From NCBI GenBank assembly GCA_911728455.2, contig OU452223.1:13123923-13187922 (forward strand): a DNA stretch of 64,000 nucleotides. The letters are read 5' to 3'. Shown piece after piece: positions 12,154 to 24,905 of the stretch. The position numbers and the translations under genes are program-made. Origin of the DNA: Marthasterias glacialis. Taxonomy: Eukaryota; Echinodermata; Asteroidea; Forcipulatida; Asteriidae. The notes beneath the pieces were generated by a model, which did not search any database, was not told the origin of the DNA, and saw only the letters and a program-made list of their open reading frames with translations. Each line of letters begins with the position of its first letter. The stretch's first letter is position 1.

Positions 12154-14430
12154 TATGTTCATCGGCAACCCATTAATCACTCAAATTAAATGCTGAGAAT
12201 AATGTTTCCCCATGAAAATTATTGGAGTCACTTGTTTTGTTTTCACCCAGAGTAGAAAATATATACACTTTTTGCTCTTCAGACGTTATCCCAACCAGAA
12301 ATGTGTTAAACTTGATGCACTGAGATGTAAATAACGTCACTGCAGCTGCAGTAAACCAAAAACGGCATCAAACCTCAGCATCAGGAAAGAAGACTGATTG
12401 AATCACGGCGGCGGACCCTAGGACCTATTTTTGAAGCCAACCGGGCCGGCACTTGGTGTGGTCCTGCTTTCATTCCGGGCTAGCTCGCGTTCGATTGCTG
12501 GCCCTATAAGTGGAACCAGCCCCTCGAGAGGGTATTCCCTCACTTGATGACGGGCCTACAGGTTATATTTAGACTTCTATAATAAGTGGTAGTTCAGGTG
12601 TGATGTTTTCACCAGATGTTGCGAGTGAATCCCTCATACACCTTGACACCTGTGATAAAAACAAGAAAATCTGATATTTTCAGCTGTCTGCATTCAAGAC
12701 ACGGCTGACAGGATGCAGACATGCTACAGACTTCGGTTACTTTTATGTTCGGAACAGTGTAACACGGTGATAACAATTTTTTAGTTGCATGCTTACGAAT
12801 AAATAAGGATTGTATTTATGATAACCTATTTCACTAAAAACTACATTTGGTAGAATGAGTATTGACCGCAGGCTCCAAGGAACGGTTCCCATAAATGATG
12901 ATTCTTGAGGTGTTACAAAGTCGAAGCAGACTAGATAAAGATGCACACTCGTGCATTGGGGAGGAAGTTCAAGACATCGAAAAGCCGCTCATCATCATTA
13001 CCATCGGCCATATTTGGACAGCCCAGTTGGAGAGATACACAGCTGTTCCAGCTACTGTATCAGAGCGACGGGGCCTGCCTCCAATTCCATTCCCATATAT
13101 AGTGAAGATATTCCGCAGCCTGACGTCAGGTCGTAGAGTGTGCAGCCCAACGCAGAGGGCGGGATAACGCAGAGTGGAATGGCGTTTGGTCTAGAGGGCG
13201 CTATGTCAGTTCGCCGCGCTGCAATAATGCCGAGTCTGAATAAAGCGACTTCGGCTACGGCTTCAAGTGCCGTTGGCAGCAGCCTCAGCTTTGAAGAACG
13301 GCTTTCAGCAGTCCGGCCACAGCTGAAGTGAAGCCTGTGGCTGGATCACCACATTTACGTGCGTTGAAGCTTAGGTGCACTTAGCAACACCCTTAGCAAT
13401 AGCCACAGCCGTGAGCCGCAGCCGCCAAAGTTCGACGCGGCCTTATTTCAAGGAGGCCTCCAGTCTTCAATGAATCAGTAATTCACAGTTAACCATCACT
13501 TTCCCCATTCCAAGCAATTTATTATCGTAATTTGTTCTTGCTGTGTTCGGAATCTAAATTGGCATTTTTTGTTACGGCATAGACGAGCATTTTTGCTTCG
13601 CCGCCCAGTCAAACCATTTGTCTAACATGAGTAACTTTCATTTATTGAACCAGTGAAGTCAGGAAAATTAAACAATTAAAACAAGCAGTGACCTTCAAGC
13701 AAGTATGATGATTTTTATGTTTGGTTATAATATCTATGATCCAGACCTTTTTATTAATTATTTAATTATTATAATTTTTTAATTTTTTTTTATCAATGTA
13801 AGTATAATGAGAAGCCTCCTCAAATTACGATTTTTATCAACTTGGTTAAAATAATGGAGAGAACTGAATTTTATATTGCCAATAAGAGAGATAAACTAGA
13901 TATCCATCGTAGGAAATGGTACCCTTTAATTTGACATACATGTAACCGCGATTTTACCTTGGTTTACTATAATTTCTCATTTATTGTAAATTCTTACAAT
14001 TTTTATGATAGTTTATTTCGTAAAGTGTTCAACTATTTTTTTTAAATTGTCACTGCTTTGATGAATAAAAAAGAAAAAAAAGGAAAAAAAAGTATGGCGA
14101 TTTTTGTCCCAATATCAATTTTGTTAAATAAAACCGCACTAAGATCAAAACAAAAATGAAAAATACAAAATATCCATACAATAGTTTTACATCGCAAGAA
14201 GACTGGGCTCAGATTCTCAATTGGCGGGAAAAAGTTATTAATCACCAACCTCACTTGTTTTTTAAAGGTGAACGATTGATTGTAGTACACAAAAAATTAT
14301 CTGGTAAATCTTAAACATGAATATCAATAATGATGTAGATATTAAAGTTGATATTGGAGAAAAAAGAACAAAAAAATAATCACAATTGCACGAAACGATT
14401 CAATGAGAAATTATTGACATGATTGCAAAA
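12154..14430. other. Intergenic stretch without recognised gene
   Basis: I see no family-recognisable ORF. About 12400-12560 and 13020-13450 are more GC-rich than the neighbouring DNA. A 63-codon ORF at 13140-13331 is open but shows no domain, and nearby phrases around GGCCACAGCTGAAG suggest repeat DNA. From 13730 the sequence becomes very AT-rich. A promoter or non-coding first exon of ANKIB1 could lie in such a place, but nothing shows it. Confidence 0.4.
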
Positions 14431-15033
14431 TATCGTCGCAGTTTTCACGAAGTGACACAATAGACCACACAGGGGTAAAACCATGTTTCGAGATATTGCG
14501 AATTTTAGTTTAAGTTTTAAAATCGCAGTTTCGATTTTATTTTATGGTCAATTTTTTTTTACTTTGTTAGAAAGCTGAAATCTCAAAGGATACGTAATTG
14601 TGTATTTTATTGTTAAGGGAACCAATTATCAACGACTTAAATAAACAAAAACGTCACTTCGTGAAAACGAAAAAGTTCGCTGTACACGGTTTTCGAATTT
14701 TCACGAAGTGACGTATTCTGCGCGCGCGGTGTGGCGTTCTCCATTCAGTCCCTTCGTGAAAATTAAAAAAAACATACAAACCACGTTGTGCCATAATATG
14801 CAGTAACACATGGACAAGTCTACAACATGTCACTTCGTGAAAACGAAAAATTCCAGTTTCAACCAATTTGAGCCTAGTGACACTACTGTAACTAAGCAAC
14901 CAAGATGTTTCAAGACTTGTTACTTGGCAGAAGGAAAGGTATCAGTGAATACCTTCTGAATATTAACAGAACTAAAATCTGTACAAAAATTATTTTTTGA
15001 GCATTATGTCACTTCGCGAAAACTGCGACGATA
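14431..15033. mobile_element. TATCGTCGC-end inverted-repeat element, copy A (603 bp)
   Basis: The left end TATCGTCGCAGTTTTCACGA and AGTGACA are mirrored at the right end as TGTCACTTCG and CGAAAACTGCGACGATA. The motif CACTTCGTGAAAAC recurs inside in both orientations near 14650, 14700, 14750 and 14830. The same ends bound the element at 25397-26265. No transposase was recognised, so it is a non-autonomous family. Confidence 0.7.
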
Positions 15034-15898
15034 AAATTCCTTCCTCCATGGATGAAATAAGGACGTACAAAATAATCATGGTTTTTGTTTTCGTTATAGA
15101 TCACGCAAAACATCCTTAGAACAAATAATAGGCTACTTTTTCATTGACCCCATGACTTCACAAAATAATCATAATAAATATCCCCCGAGAATAATACCCG
15201 AAGAACAGAGACAAAACGAGGGCGCTGTTTTGATATAGTGACGCATCTGCACCAGCCAACATTTTGTGATCAGAGAAAATCGCGTTAGAAATTGAACAAA
15301 TTTTAAACTGCTGTTGTGGAGACTGCTTAGTTTACTGTTTTTTTGTTTTACATTTTACCCCCAGAATAAAGTTGACTTCTTCATTCATACAGAACTGTCA
15401 AATAGTGCCTCTTTTCAGTTTATTTTCGGATGGGCATTGGCATCCAAGCGTCCATGGCATGGACATCGTCGGTGGGGTACTGGAGGAGGGACATTTTTCA
15501 AAAATGTTCCGCGTGGCAGAAAGATTGTGCCATAGTAAACACACTCTACGTGATGTGCCACCCCCACCCCCCACCCCCCCCCCCCACCCCCCAAAAAAAA
15601 TATATATCGTCACAAATTTCATTTCAAAATATCTCAAAAATCTTCATAAAACTTTTCGGAAATGTTTAATAAAGGGGCACTTGCCTCCAAATCTTTTAAA
15701 AGTTTGCTGTTTGGAATAGCTCACTGTCCACTGCAGTGTGCTGTAACTTGCAAGTAACCAGCGGAACATACGGCCCGTGATTTCTTGTGCGGAGTTAAAA
15801 ATTTGGTTCTACAAAATGGCGACTTATGCCAGTTCTGCCACGATATTAAACCCAAACCACACAATTTCAAGGGATATTTGGTGTGAATCATTATATCC

Positions 15899-16058
15899 TA
15901 TGGTGTTCTATAATGGACACTTACACAGCGACTGTTTTTTTACGTGGCGAAAAAAAAAGTCGCCGGCAAAAAAAAAAAAAAAATCGCCGCAAAAAAAAAA
16001 GTCGCCGCATGAAGAAAAAAAAAAGTCGCCATGTAAGTGTCCATTATAGAACACCATA
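15899..16058. mobile_element. 160-bp inverted-repeat element with a poly-A / GTCGCCGC core
   Basis: The left end TATGGTGTTCTATAATGGAC is followed by ACTTAC, and the right end reads GTAAGTGTCC then ATTATAGAACACCATA, so the termini are inverted repeats of about 26 bp. The core alternates A-runs with GTCGCCGC-like words. A second right-hand terminus of the same type closes the larger array at 17102-17125. Confidence 0.75.
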
Positions 16059-16109
16059 ATTGCCACCTATTTTGGGGGCTGAAACAGGGTTACCCCCCTT
16101 CACAGGATG

Positions 16110-16260
16110 TAAGCTTGGGTATCTATCATCCACCCGAAGCCTGGTTGGTAGAGCAGAAAGCTCTACCCCAACTTTTACGAAGCAATTATGGTTAAGTGCC
16201 TTGTTAAAAAAAAAGGTGTCCTGACCGGGACCTCGAGTGGCTTAATGGTATTGTGTGTCC
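16110..16260. repeat. Degenerate fragment of the tRNA-tailed repeat
   Basis: Words such as CCACCCGAAGC, AGCAATTATGGTTAAGTGCC and CCTGACCGGGACC parallel the repeat at 37431-37836 (CCATCCGAATG, AATGGTTAAGTGTC, AAGACCGGGACTTG). The tRNA-like end is not intact. Confidence 0.4.
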
Positions 16261-16446
16261 GGCGACTTGCATGATATATATTTTTAAATTTAATAAAAAA
16301 ATATTGTGGAAACAAAAAACAGGCAGAATATTTTACATTAAAACGAAAAGTAAGGATCTATACTTTGTAAGTACATCAGTTGTGCGCTTGCGAGTGACTT
16401 ACCTACTATGGGGGAATCCCCGAGTACAATCACAACCCGGAAGGCG

Positions 16447-17125
16447 GCGCGTAAAAAAAAAGTCGCCGCCCCCCAAAAAAAGTCGCTGCGAAAAAAAAAG
16501 TCGCCGGGAGAAAAAAGTATCCGCGAAAAAAAAAGGTCGCCGGTAAAAAAAAGTCGCCGGGAAAAAAAAGTAGCCGCGAACAAAAAAGTAGCCGCGAAAA
16601 AAAAGAAGGTCGCCGGTAAAAAACAAAAGTCGCCGCGTAAAAAAAAAGTCGCCGCGAAAAAAAAAAGTCGCCGGGAAAAAAAAGTAGCCGCGAAAAAAAA
16701 AGTCGCCGCCTCCCCCCCAAAAAGTCACCGCCCCGACTTTTTTGGGGGGGAGGCGGCGACTTAAAAAAAAAGTCGCCGCTTAAAAAAAACAGTAGCCGCG
16801 TAAAAAAAAGGCGCCGCCAAAAAAAAAAGTCGGCACGTAAAAAAAAGTCGCGGGAAAAAAAACAGTAGCCGTGAAAAAAAAAGGTCACCGCCAAAAAAAA
16901 AAGTCGCCGCCCCCCAAAAAAAAAAGTCGCTGGGAAAAAAAAGTAGCCGCGAAAAAAAAAGTCGCCGCGTAAAAAAAAGGCGCCTCCAAAAAAAAAAGGT
17001 CGCCGCCAAAAAAAAAAAGTCGCTGCCCCCCAAAAAGTCGCCGCGAAAAAAAAAGTCGCCGCGTAAAAAAAGTCGCCGCGTAAAAAAACTGGCGCCACGT
17101 AAAGTGTCCATTATAGAACACCATA
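16447..17125. repeat. A-run / GTCGCCG variable-length tandem array ending in a transposon terminus
   Basis: Roughly three dozen units consist of an A-run of about 7-10 plus GTCGCCGCG, GTAGCCGCG, GTCGCCGGG or GTCGCCGCCCCCC variants. Unit length varies because the A-run varies. The array ends in AAGTGTCCATTATAGAACAC and CATA, the same terminus as the 15899-16058 element. The long KKSP- or FFAATFF-type ORFs through it are read-through of the array. Confidence 0.85.
16702..16760. repeat. Hairpin inside the GTCGCCG array
   Basis: GTCGCCGCCTCCCCCCC and AAAAAGTC face their reverse complement across an 8-nt spacer (ACCGCCCC), giving arms of about 25 bp. It is the only inverted unit seen in an otherwise same-direction array. 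Confidence 0.7.
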
Positions 17126-18749
17126 ATATTCTACTTTTGAAATATCTGTTCAATCATTGTTCCATAACTAACGATTTTTATAGCCCAAAAGCACCCAATC
17201 CTAATTCCACCGTGCCCCCAAGTTAATTTCTCCCGCTCCCGTTATTTCAAACTGGTGGTGGTGGTGGGCGCGGGGGGGGGGGGGGGCGACGGGGTAAAGG
17301 GTAGCTTAAGGATGTGTTATGAGCTTGGGTTATGGATATACCATGGTTAACATCCTTACTGACATGAAAGCTAAAAGGTGCAACACATTTTGGGTGTTGA
17401 AAAATTGTCCAATTTTGTGTCATTGGGTTGTTGACTTTCAACCTGGGGCATTTTGGGTATACTTGCCACCGACACATTTCCCTGTTTTTCTCAAAAGCGT
17501 ATGACCCTTTCCCCAAGACGGAGTCTGGCCAGTTTACTCAGTCAGGGTTGTCTTCATTTTCAGGGCATAGTTCGGAAATTGAAAAGAGAAAAGAAGTTTG
17601 GTTTCCAGAAAATAGTTTCGATTTGATAATCAAGATGCTGTGAGGCTATTATATATTTGATATGGGTAATTTGGAATATTTAGCACTTTTTTAAGCATTA
17701 GGTGATGCGGAGTAGTAAGTTCAGTGCAAAATAATGGGTGCAACCTGAAAAACCTGCCCGCTAAAGAGTAATAGCGCCCTCCGTTGACACACCCAGCCTA
17801 ATACAATTTACCGCAGGCTGTATGACTCACTGGTTCCCGACTTTTTAGCACGCAGTCTAACACGCTGAACCCCCCGTGTACCATGGTAGTTTAAGGTCAT
17901 GTTTATAAACTGAACAATACAATGTCTGGCTAGTTTTGGAGTGTACCAAGGTTGGCTGCTCTGCGGAAGGGAACAATAAAGTGTAACAAATTAAACACAA
18001 TCAGCTGAACAGACTGTCGTCATCAACATGCTTTTACTTTGGGGTTCAAGAATACAGGCAGTTTCTTTGTTATCGCGGGCCGTTTCGGATATGGATGGAA
18101 AATTGCCCATATTTTTGTTGTGGTAAGCCTTGAATTATTTTGTAACAATATTTTACCAACTAAAGCCCTACCTCTAACCCTTTTCCCTGTTTCTAAAAAA
18201 ATGGTAAATAAAACAGGTAGGTTTATCATAATTATGTGATTGATTGTGTTTACAAATACAAGTCAGTGGTTCCTACAGTCTTGGTTCTTTTGCATTAATA
18301 CTTCAACTGTTTCTAATTCTGTACATTGCTCAGTTTCCTTGATAAATCTAACCAAAAAGATCACAAAAGTTTAGCATTATGTGGAGTTGTGAATGCCGCT
18401 GGTCAGCTGGTTTAGCCCAGGTGGGACGTCAGCCTCCATTGCAGTGCTGCGCTGACGTCCTGGTTATAAAGCTTCTCTGCAATGCGAACAAAATTACTAG
18501 AGTTGTTTTCCCCTATTTTTACCTAATGTGGGAAGCTGAAAGTCTGTTCATACATTGTATTGTCTATTCCCGGTACTTTACTAAAATCCTAATACTTACC
18601 TTCACTTTCAGTGAAAATTATACTTAAACTACTAAAATAAAACGCGAACTTGTTCGATCATCTTGATCATAATGTACTTTCCGTGTGAAGTTTCTACATG
18701 CTCATGCACACAATTATGCATCACTCAGTCACTCGAATACGCCAAGCGC
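17126..18749. other. Intergenic stretch without recognised gene
   Basis: It contains a poly-G run near 17271-17287 and otherwise unique-looking AT-rich DNA. ORFs are short and overlap on both strands without domain similarity. Confidence 0.4.
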
Positions 18750-18977
18750 AACGGACCTTTCCCATGAAATATGCTAATTACATTCACGTATGCGTACAGA
18801 CCCTGTTGGTTGGCAAACGCCATTGAAATGTGCACAAAGCAGACGCTCAAAGCGCGTACGCGTCACGCGCCCATCAGTCCCATGCGAAAGGGCACACTGT
18901 TTCAAAAATTTTGCCAACCAAAATGTAAGTGCGCATGTGTGATGTCCAATTTACATATTTCATGGGAAAGGTCTATT
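18750..18977. mobile_element. Inverted-repeat element with GGACCTTTCCCATGAAATAT ends
   Basis: The left end GGACCTTTCCCATGAAATAT and the right end ATATTTCATGGGAAAGGTCT are imperfect inverted repeats of about 28 bp. The right terminus GGTCTATT resembles those of elements at 30543, 40430 and 57261. There is no protein inside. Confidence 0.65.
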
Positions 18978-19886
18978 GAATTTGACACGCCAATTCGAAA
19001 CTTGTGCAATCCAAAAACATCTTGCATTTTTGTGCACGCATGTTCAATTTGTCCACTATTGTAAATGAGTGTGAACTAGACCGAGCATGGAGTCAGCACA
19101 GAAAAGTTTTCCGGAGACCTCAATTTCAATTTTATTTTCTAATATAATGTCACCCAAGGACAACATTAACAATTCTGAACCCAGCAGTCTTAAAATAACG
19201 GACATAAGGATATGTGAATGAAGTTTTAGCTTCCTCCATCAGGTATGAATATGAAAATATGTTGCTATAAATTGTTTTCGCAATGGCAGGGGACCGTTAG
19301 GTGTAGACCCAGTAACTGGGGCGCTGAGCTCCTTTTTTGAGATTTTGATATTATCGGTCGCCGATAATGTCAATGAACTGATTAGCACTGAATAAAACCC
19401 ATACCACTGCCCCTACTTCACGCAATTTGTATGACATGAGTCAATGGGTCACAAAATCCCATTGACAAAAAACGGTCACATACGAACGGCGCCCTCTATC
19501 TGTTGTGACACTCTCTACCTACATGTATTCTGTGCCTCAATGTATTTCACAAGCTGCGATAATCATAGCTCTTGTCTTGGTTGGTCCCTTATTGAAACTC
19601 CATGCTTGGACCTAAAGTCAAGAGCTACTATGTACGAAGGACCATACATGTAGAACAAAGACCAGGACGAACCATGTTAAAACTTGACATATATTTTGAT
19701 GTTTTCTATTTACATTTCAAATTGGGTGCTTATAAAATGTAGCCACCAATGATAGCAACCAATGTACTCTACTCATAGCAACCGATACTCGTAGCAACAG
19801 CAACTTCTTGGTACCTAGATGTCTCGAGGCACAATAGTGTATGTATGGGGGGTTGTAAACCAAACATTGGGGCCCTGCTTTTACTT

Positions 19887-20023
19887 GTGCTATGGTTAAA
19901 ACTATGTTTATGTTTATGACTCCCTCTCTGATCCCCAGACCATTCTATTTTCCCTCGGCTTCGCCACAGGAAAATAGAACGCACCGGGGATCACCTCGAG
20001 AGTCGTAGTTTTAACCGTAGCAC
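19887..20023. repeat. Long palindrome with CTCGGCTTCGCC centre
   Basis: Left-arm words GTGCTATGGTTAAAACTA, GATCCCC and TTCTATTTTCC are mirrored as GGAAAATAGAA, GGGGATC and AGTTTTAACCGTAGCAC. The centre is CTCGGCTTCGCC (19954-19965). Arms are about 60 bp with a spacer of about 12 bp. Three other palindromes in the window share this kind of centre. Confidence 0.75.
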
Positions 20024-20617
20024 TCAAAGAAGTCAATATTTGTATTAAATACTTCACAACCAAGCTGAGAATACATGGACTTCACCTTGGCAAAGTGATT
20101 TATTAAACAATGGAAGCCAACTTATTGGACTTGATGAAGAAGAAGTGTACTAACTGTACAATTAAAAGCATCTTTTCAAGCAATGAGCTTTGTTAACCTA
20201 CATCATCATCAAGTAGTTAAAGAACAAACCACCTGTTACAAATGACAAGCTGTACATTAGATTTTAGAAAACACACACCTGTACCGGTGAATACTAGGCT
20301 TAATATTCACACAGTGTGTTTTAATAAGAATTTATAACTTTGCCCTCGCCCCCAACTGGTTGTTTGCATGTACTCAGAAAAATATGGAGCGTCCACATTT
20401 GCAGTGAATTGAAAAAAACGTCAAAGTTTAAAATTTTCTCAGTCACTGGAGGTAATTGTCTCCATGGAAGTTTCAGGTCTGCTAGACAGTAGACACCCTT
20501 CTTGCTAACTCCATGCCCCTCCCCGCATCTCCTACATGATGTAGGGCCTATGTAGCTAACCTTCCAGATTTAACTTTGCACCTTCCACTCTACTGAGTCC
20601 TTTGTGACATAAACCTG

Positions 20618-20941
20618 TGGTTCTCCCCAGGATTTTTGAAAACTGGGGGGCATTCTGGACCCAAATTTTGAAAGTGTGGCCGAAGCACGCTGAATTGGTA
20701 GCAGGTCCTTGGAATGTTTTTATTTAATCGCTAAATATGTTTGGTTTTAAAAGCTATGCTGTGCAATCTGGAGCATGTAAAATGGTTTTATGTTAGGATT
20801 TTTTCGTGAATTTGATATTAAAATCTAAAATTGTTTATTTTATTTTTAAAAGTTGTTTCGATTGGCCAAAATTTCTGCGTTTCGGCCCGTAATTCGTGCG
20901 TATCGGCCCAATACGCTAGCTTGTACATTGAGAGAACCCTG
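20618..20941. repeat. Dispersed 320-bp repeat, copy 1 (partner at 38581-38899)
   Basis: Both copies share, in order, CCCCAGGATTTTT, GGGGCATTCT, AGGTCCTTGGAA, TATGTTTGGTTTT, GCAATCTGGAGCAT, GTGAATTTGAT and CGGCCCGTAATTCGTG-like words. Ends are weakly inverted (GGTTCTC and GAGAACC). No coding content is visible. Confidence 0.7.
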
Positions 20942-22635
20942 CATACTGTACTCTACATACATGTAGGTAGACATTCCTTTGTCATCGTGTAGTTAAGAAC
21001 AAGAAATCTTTAAAACCACGGCCATTTTTATTAGAGAGTTTTTTAAGAGCTGGTTTTCGGACACTCGATCCCTTTAATACACTCCACTCGGTTTTTAGCC
21101 ATTCAATGCTGTAGGCCTACAGAAAATGCTTTTTTTTTTGGAGTAAAACGAGAATATCTAATTCGTGTGGATGTGTGGACGTATATGTAACACTGTGTGG
21201 ACGTGTGTAAGTCCACACAGTGTTTCAAGTTCCTACTCAGTGTGGACATCTTTTGTTTATCAGGTCCACACTTATGCAGCGCACACATCTGTGTGCAATG
21301 TATGTACATAAATTTACATAGTACACATGTAGGATTTTGATAAGATTAGTGTGCCTTTGTTATGCAGAGCAAGGTTGATTTGGGTTCCATTAATGCAACA
21401 CAAATTCAAGAAGTCAAGCAAATCTAGTTGAGATAAATTTGGGAAAAGGATAAAAAGATGCAAACACGATTGTTACATTGTTAGCATGAAAGTTGTATTG
21501 AACAATTTCAGGTAGGGACATTTTTTTAAGTGCTGTGATCAAAAGTTTATCGTTAAAAATTATGTTTATTACATGAGTTTGTAAAAGTAATTAATGCTTC
21601 TTTGAACCATGAACAGGCCTTTTAGAGGGCAAGGGCAATTTTTATTTTGCAAAGGGCACTCTTGTTAATGTTAGAAAATGTTGAAGTCTATGAGAATATT
21701 TTGAAAGGGGGCATCAAGGTCAAGAGCAGGGCAACAAGAGGCCAAGACAAGGGGCTACGGAGTCAATAGACTTTGTGACCTCCTTGTTATAGACCTTATG
21801 CGTATGACGGCACTATGGTCATTTAGTACAGGAAAGGGCACCCTCGCGCTGAGGTGCAGCGCATCTTCGATTTGACCTCAAAGATGGTGGCAAACGCATT
21901 AAGGTCAATTCCAGGCCAGTATGAAATGGCCAACTTATAAAATGTGATACATGTAATAAACATTGTGATTCATTTTCCAGGAAAACATGTTTTATAGATT
22001 TGTGAAAAAACAAGATACTAATATAAAATAAGGAAACAAAGTTGAATAGAGTGCCATTGTGCAGCTTTGACAAATAGGATATTTTAATACATTTAAAGAT
22101 TATGAACGGTATGCTCAAGCCGATTTTACCCAGAAAAATGAATCCAAATGTTGAATTGCTATTTTTGGTAGGATGACCAAAGTTATTAACTTTCAAATGA
22201 GGTATCGTACGAAAAAAATCCATCAATGAATAATAACAGAGTAGGCCTACTTAATTAAAAAATGATTTTTTTTCCGTGGAGCAAAAAAAACAACCCAAAT
22301 CTGCATGCTGCCTGCTCAATTTCAGCCGAGTGCCTGGCGACACAGAGACAAAATGCAGGCGAAATGACATAGCTGACTTCTGGGTACCAGCAGCTGGCAT
22401 GGCTGTCGTACACATTTTCACGTAATGGGGTTGGCCAGGATAATTTTATTTGTTATAAAATAATATGCTCTTTTAAATTCAGTTTCAGCTGGAATCAATT
22501 AATTTTCGAGCTCAAATCACAGTGAACACAGATCATCTTTTAACATTTAAATCAATAATGTAAGAATTGAAAATGAGTTTCACAGGATAATGTGAAGCTG
22601 TGTTGGGATTGGAATTAAAATGGTCTGTTCACATT
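20942..22635. other. Intergenic stretch without recognised gene
   Basis: It includes 21110-21300, where CACACTG/GTGTGGAC words recur on both strands, and 21610-21900, where degenerate GGGCA-type repeat words occur. The minus-strand 135-codon ORF at 21819-22226 shows no recognisable domain, has an AT-rich composition and is not called as a gene. Confidence 0.4.
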
Positions 22636-22902
22636 GTTAACTAGCCTTGGCCAAGACATTCTTACATTTTTACACGGCGTCACGGTGCCGAGACATTTCT
22701 GCCAATAGAGGGTGTATCCTCAAACCGCCAGCAATCGGTTGATAGCGGTTTGTCAGATAGTCAGGTTTTTGGAAAAGCGCCCTCTGTCGTTTGATTTGCG
22801 AAAGGGGCGATGTGAGCGCGACAATGCTAAAAATTGCGCTGGTGAGAAATCGCGATGGTGAAAAAAGTTCAACCATGTCTTGAGCCAAGACTAGTTGTTA
22901 AC
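22636..22902. mobile_element. Inverted-repeat element with GTTAACTAG ends (267 bp)
   Basis: The left end GTTAACTAGCCTTGGC then CAAGACAT is mirrored at the right as ATGTCTTG and AGCCAAGACTAGTTGTTAAC. Arms are about 25 bp with one small gap. The interior is GC-richer than the flanks and has no recognised protein. Confidence 0.7.
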
Positions 22903-23364
22903 TTGAGAATTTTATGCCAGCTTCATGGGAACAGTGGTAGCCTACCGAATCTTGTCACTTTACCATAAGTACAACAGTACATGTACAGTACTTGAATTTT
23001 TACAGTCTGAAGCAGTGGTAGAGTAGTTAACATAATTAATTTATAAATCAGCCCATCATTTTAAGAAATATGAGGAAAAATATAAACTGCTCTCCTTAAA
23101 TCATCGAGGAGAGCTCATTGCCTCAAAACTGAACTTCACACATTAGTCTAAAAAGGGACATAAAACATTATGTTTATGAACCCTCTCTGTTCATGATATG
23201 TTTATTTTAGTAACTTTGATGATTTTTATGGGCGTACTGGATTGATAAATGGGATTGATGGATTGTTGATTTGTCAAAGCAAATAAACGCCTCATCAGTT
23301 GCTTAATTCCTGCTGTCAGTAAAAAGTATTTTTCCCCCAATTTGTAAAAATCATAATAGTTCTT

Positions 23365-23530
23365 ATATAGGGCTGTTCACACACGAAGGGTGTCCCAAAG
23401 CACTTATTCCCCCCACCCCCCATAGGTATGCTGAGCTATGTTTGAAATTTGAGACCCATTTTACATACGTGTACATATTTAAACAGTCACCTTGTAATGG
23501 TTTACAAGGTGCTGTGGCGTAAACTTAATG
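23365..23530. repeat. Degenerate copy of the 37431-37836 repeat
   Basis: ATATAGGGCTGTTCACACAC and AATGGTTTACAAGGTGCTGT with GGCG correspond in order to words of the larger repeat in ANKIB1 intron 1. The tRNA-like 3' part is missing here. Confidence 0.45.
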
Positions 23531-24289
23531 CAGCCAACCAAAAATCTACTTTCAATTTTAAAAGGAGTGCAATTTTTTGCACCTCTTGGTCAAGGTTAAG
23601 GAGTGCGGAGGAGAGCGATCGCACTCGCACTCCTTAAAATGAAGGTCTGTTAACATACATAATGTGTAGAGAACAAGTGGTAGGCCTATGAAAATAATTT
23701 CTTCAGGGTAGCTTAGTAGGTCATGATTTGGTTGTTAATATTTTAGTGCTTCATTTGAAATCTTTCTGGTAATGAAACCAAGGGATCCTCAAAAATGACT
23801 AGCAATAGCATCGTGACAATAGGCCTGAAGACTCTATATGTACCTGTGTAGATTGGAAGGGGAGATTGAGTATGTACTGTATTAAATGTATCGTGTTTAT
23901 ATGGTGTATATATAATGTACCTTTAAACTGTCCCTCCTATTACGTATCGGGTAATTGGAGGCATTTTTAATGGTACAATGATAATTACACTTTACAAACT
24001 CAACCTCTGGCTAACCTTGGGAATAATAATGACTGACGTTCAACATAGAGGTAGGAACCACTGGGTTGGACTCAAGCTAAATAAGGCTAGGACAATTTCA
24101 TTTGCAAATTGCCCACTCGATTATTTATAATCATCCGGTTGGAATTAGCAATAAGCCACACACATGTCAGTCTTGAGCCTTCTCTGTGGGCTGGTGAATT
24201 GATTAGCACAGCGGTTAAAGTAAGACCTCATGTTTTTTTTTTTTTTTACTTACTCTTACGTGCCTGGTTGCTTCGTTCATGAAAGGGCA

Positions 24290-24650
24290 AGGGCACCAAG
24301 GCATTTTCTTCTTGATGAAGGGCACCTCTATGAGGACTTTGTAAATTTATTTTGGAACATTTCTAAGGGCACCAAGACAATGACCAGGGGCAACAGAGGT
24401 GATTGCCTGTGTTGCCTCCATGAAGTGTCAGGCCTGCTTTTACCATGATCTTAGTGTAGGTGGTGGAGATTTAAGTAACAAAACCCAGTCTTACATGTTG
24501 AACGTGTCACTTGGTCAAAGTGGGAATGAAGTATAAACTACTGTGTATGATATTTTGTTTTGGTATGGGCAAGGCATTATTTCTTAGTTAAAGGACTCCT
24601 AGGTGAGGGGCATCAAGGCACTGTACCAGGGGCAAGGAGGCAAGGGGCTT
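24290..24650. repeat. Two degenerate copies of the GGGCACC / AGGCCTG repeat family
   Basis: Near 24290-24435: GGGCACCAAGGCATTTTCTT, GGGCACCTCTATGA, GGGCACCAAGACAATGACC, and CATGAAGTGTCAGGCCTG at the end. Near 24570-24650: a shorter relative with GGGCATCAAGGCA and CAGGGGCAAGGAGGCAAGG. Non-coding. Confidence 0.5.
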
Positions 24651-24905
24651 TTTACCAAACTTACATGTAGGTGCGGGCTTGAGTTTGGGCTTTTAAAAGC
24701 TCCGTCAACAGTATGGAGCAGTTTGCCGTTTGCATGATGCTTCAACATCAAATGGAGCCAGAGCCTAAGCCAAGGTTTGGAAAATGCCAGAAGAATTGAC
24801 TTTCGGACTCAACGTTATACATGTAGGTGGCAGCACCACATATTGGCGGGTAATTTTCTGTTGGTTTACATACATGTACATGTACATGTGTGCAGGTCAT
24901 TTTCT

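Noticed and set aside
13140..13331. 63-codon plus-strand ORF in GC-rich DNA
   Set aside because: No recognisable domain, no splice or promoter support, and nearby repeated phrases suggest non-coding repeat DNA.
16399..17153. Long KKSP-rich and FFAATFF-rich ORFs on both strands
   Set aside because: They arise from the A-run/GTCGCCG array; open frames in several registers on both strands show there is no coding constraint.
21819..22226. 135-codon minus-strand ORF
   Set aside because: No family similarity, biased by AT-rich codons, and no neighbouring exon-like signals.
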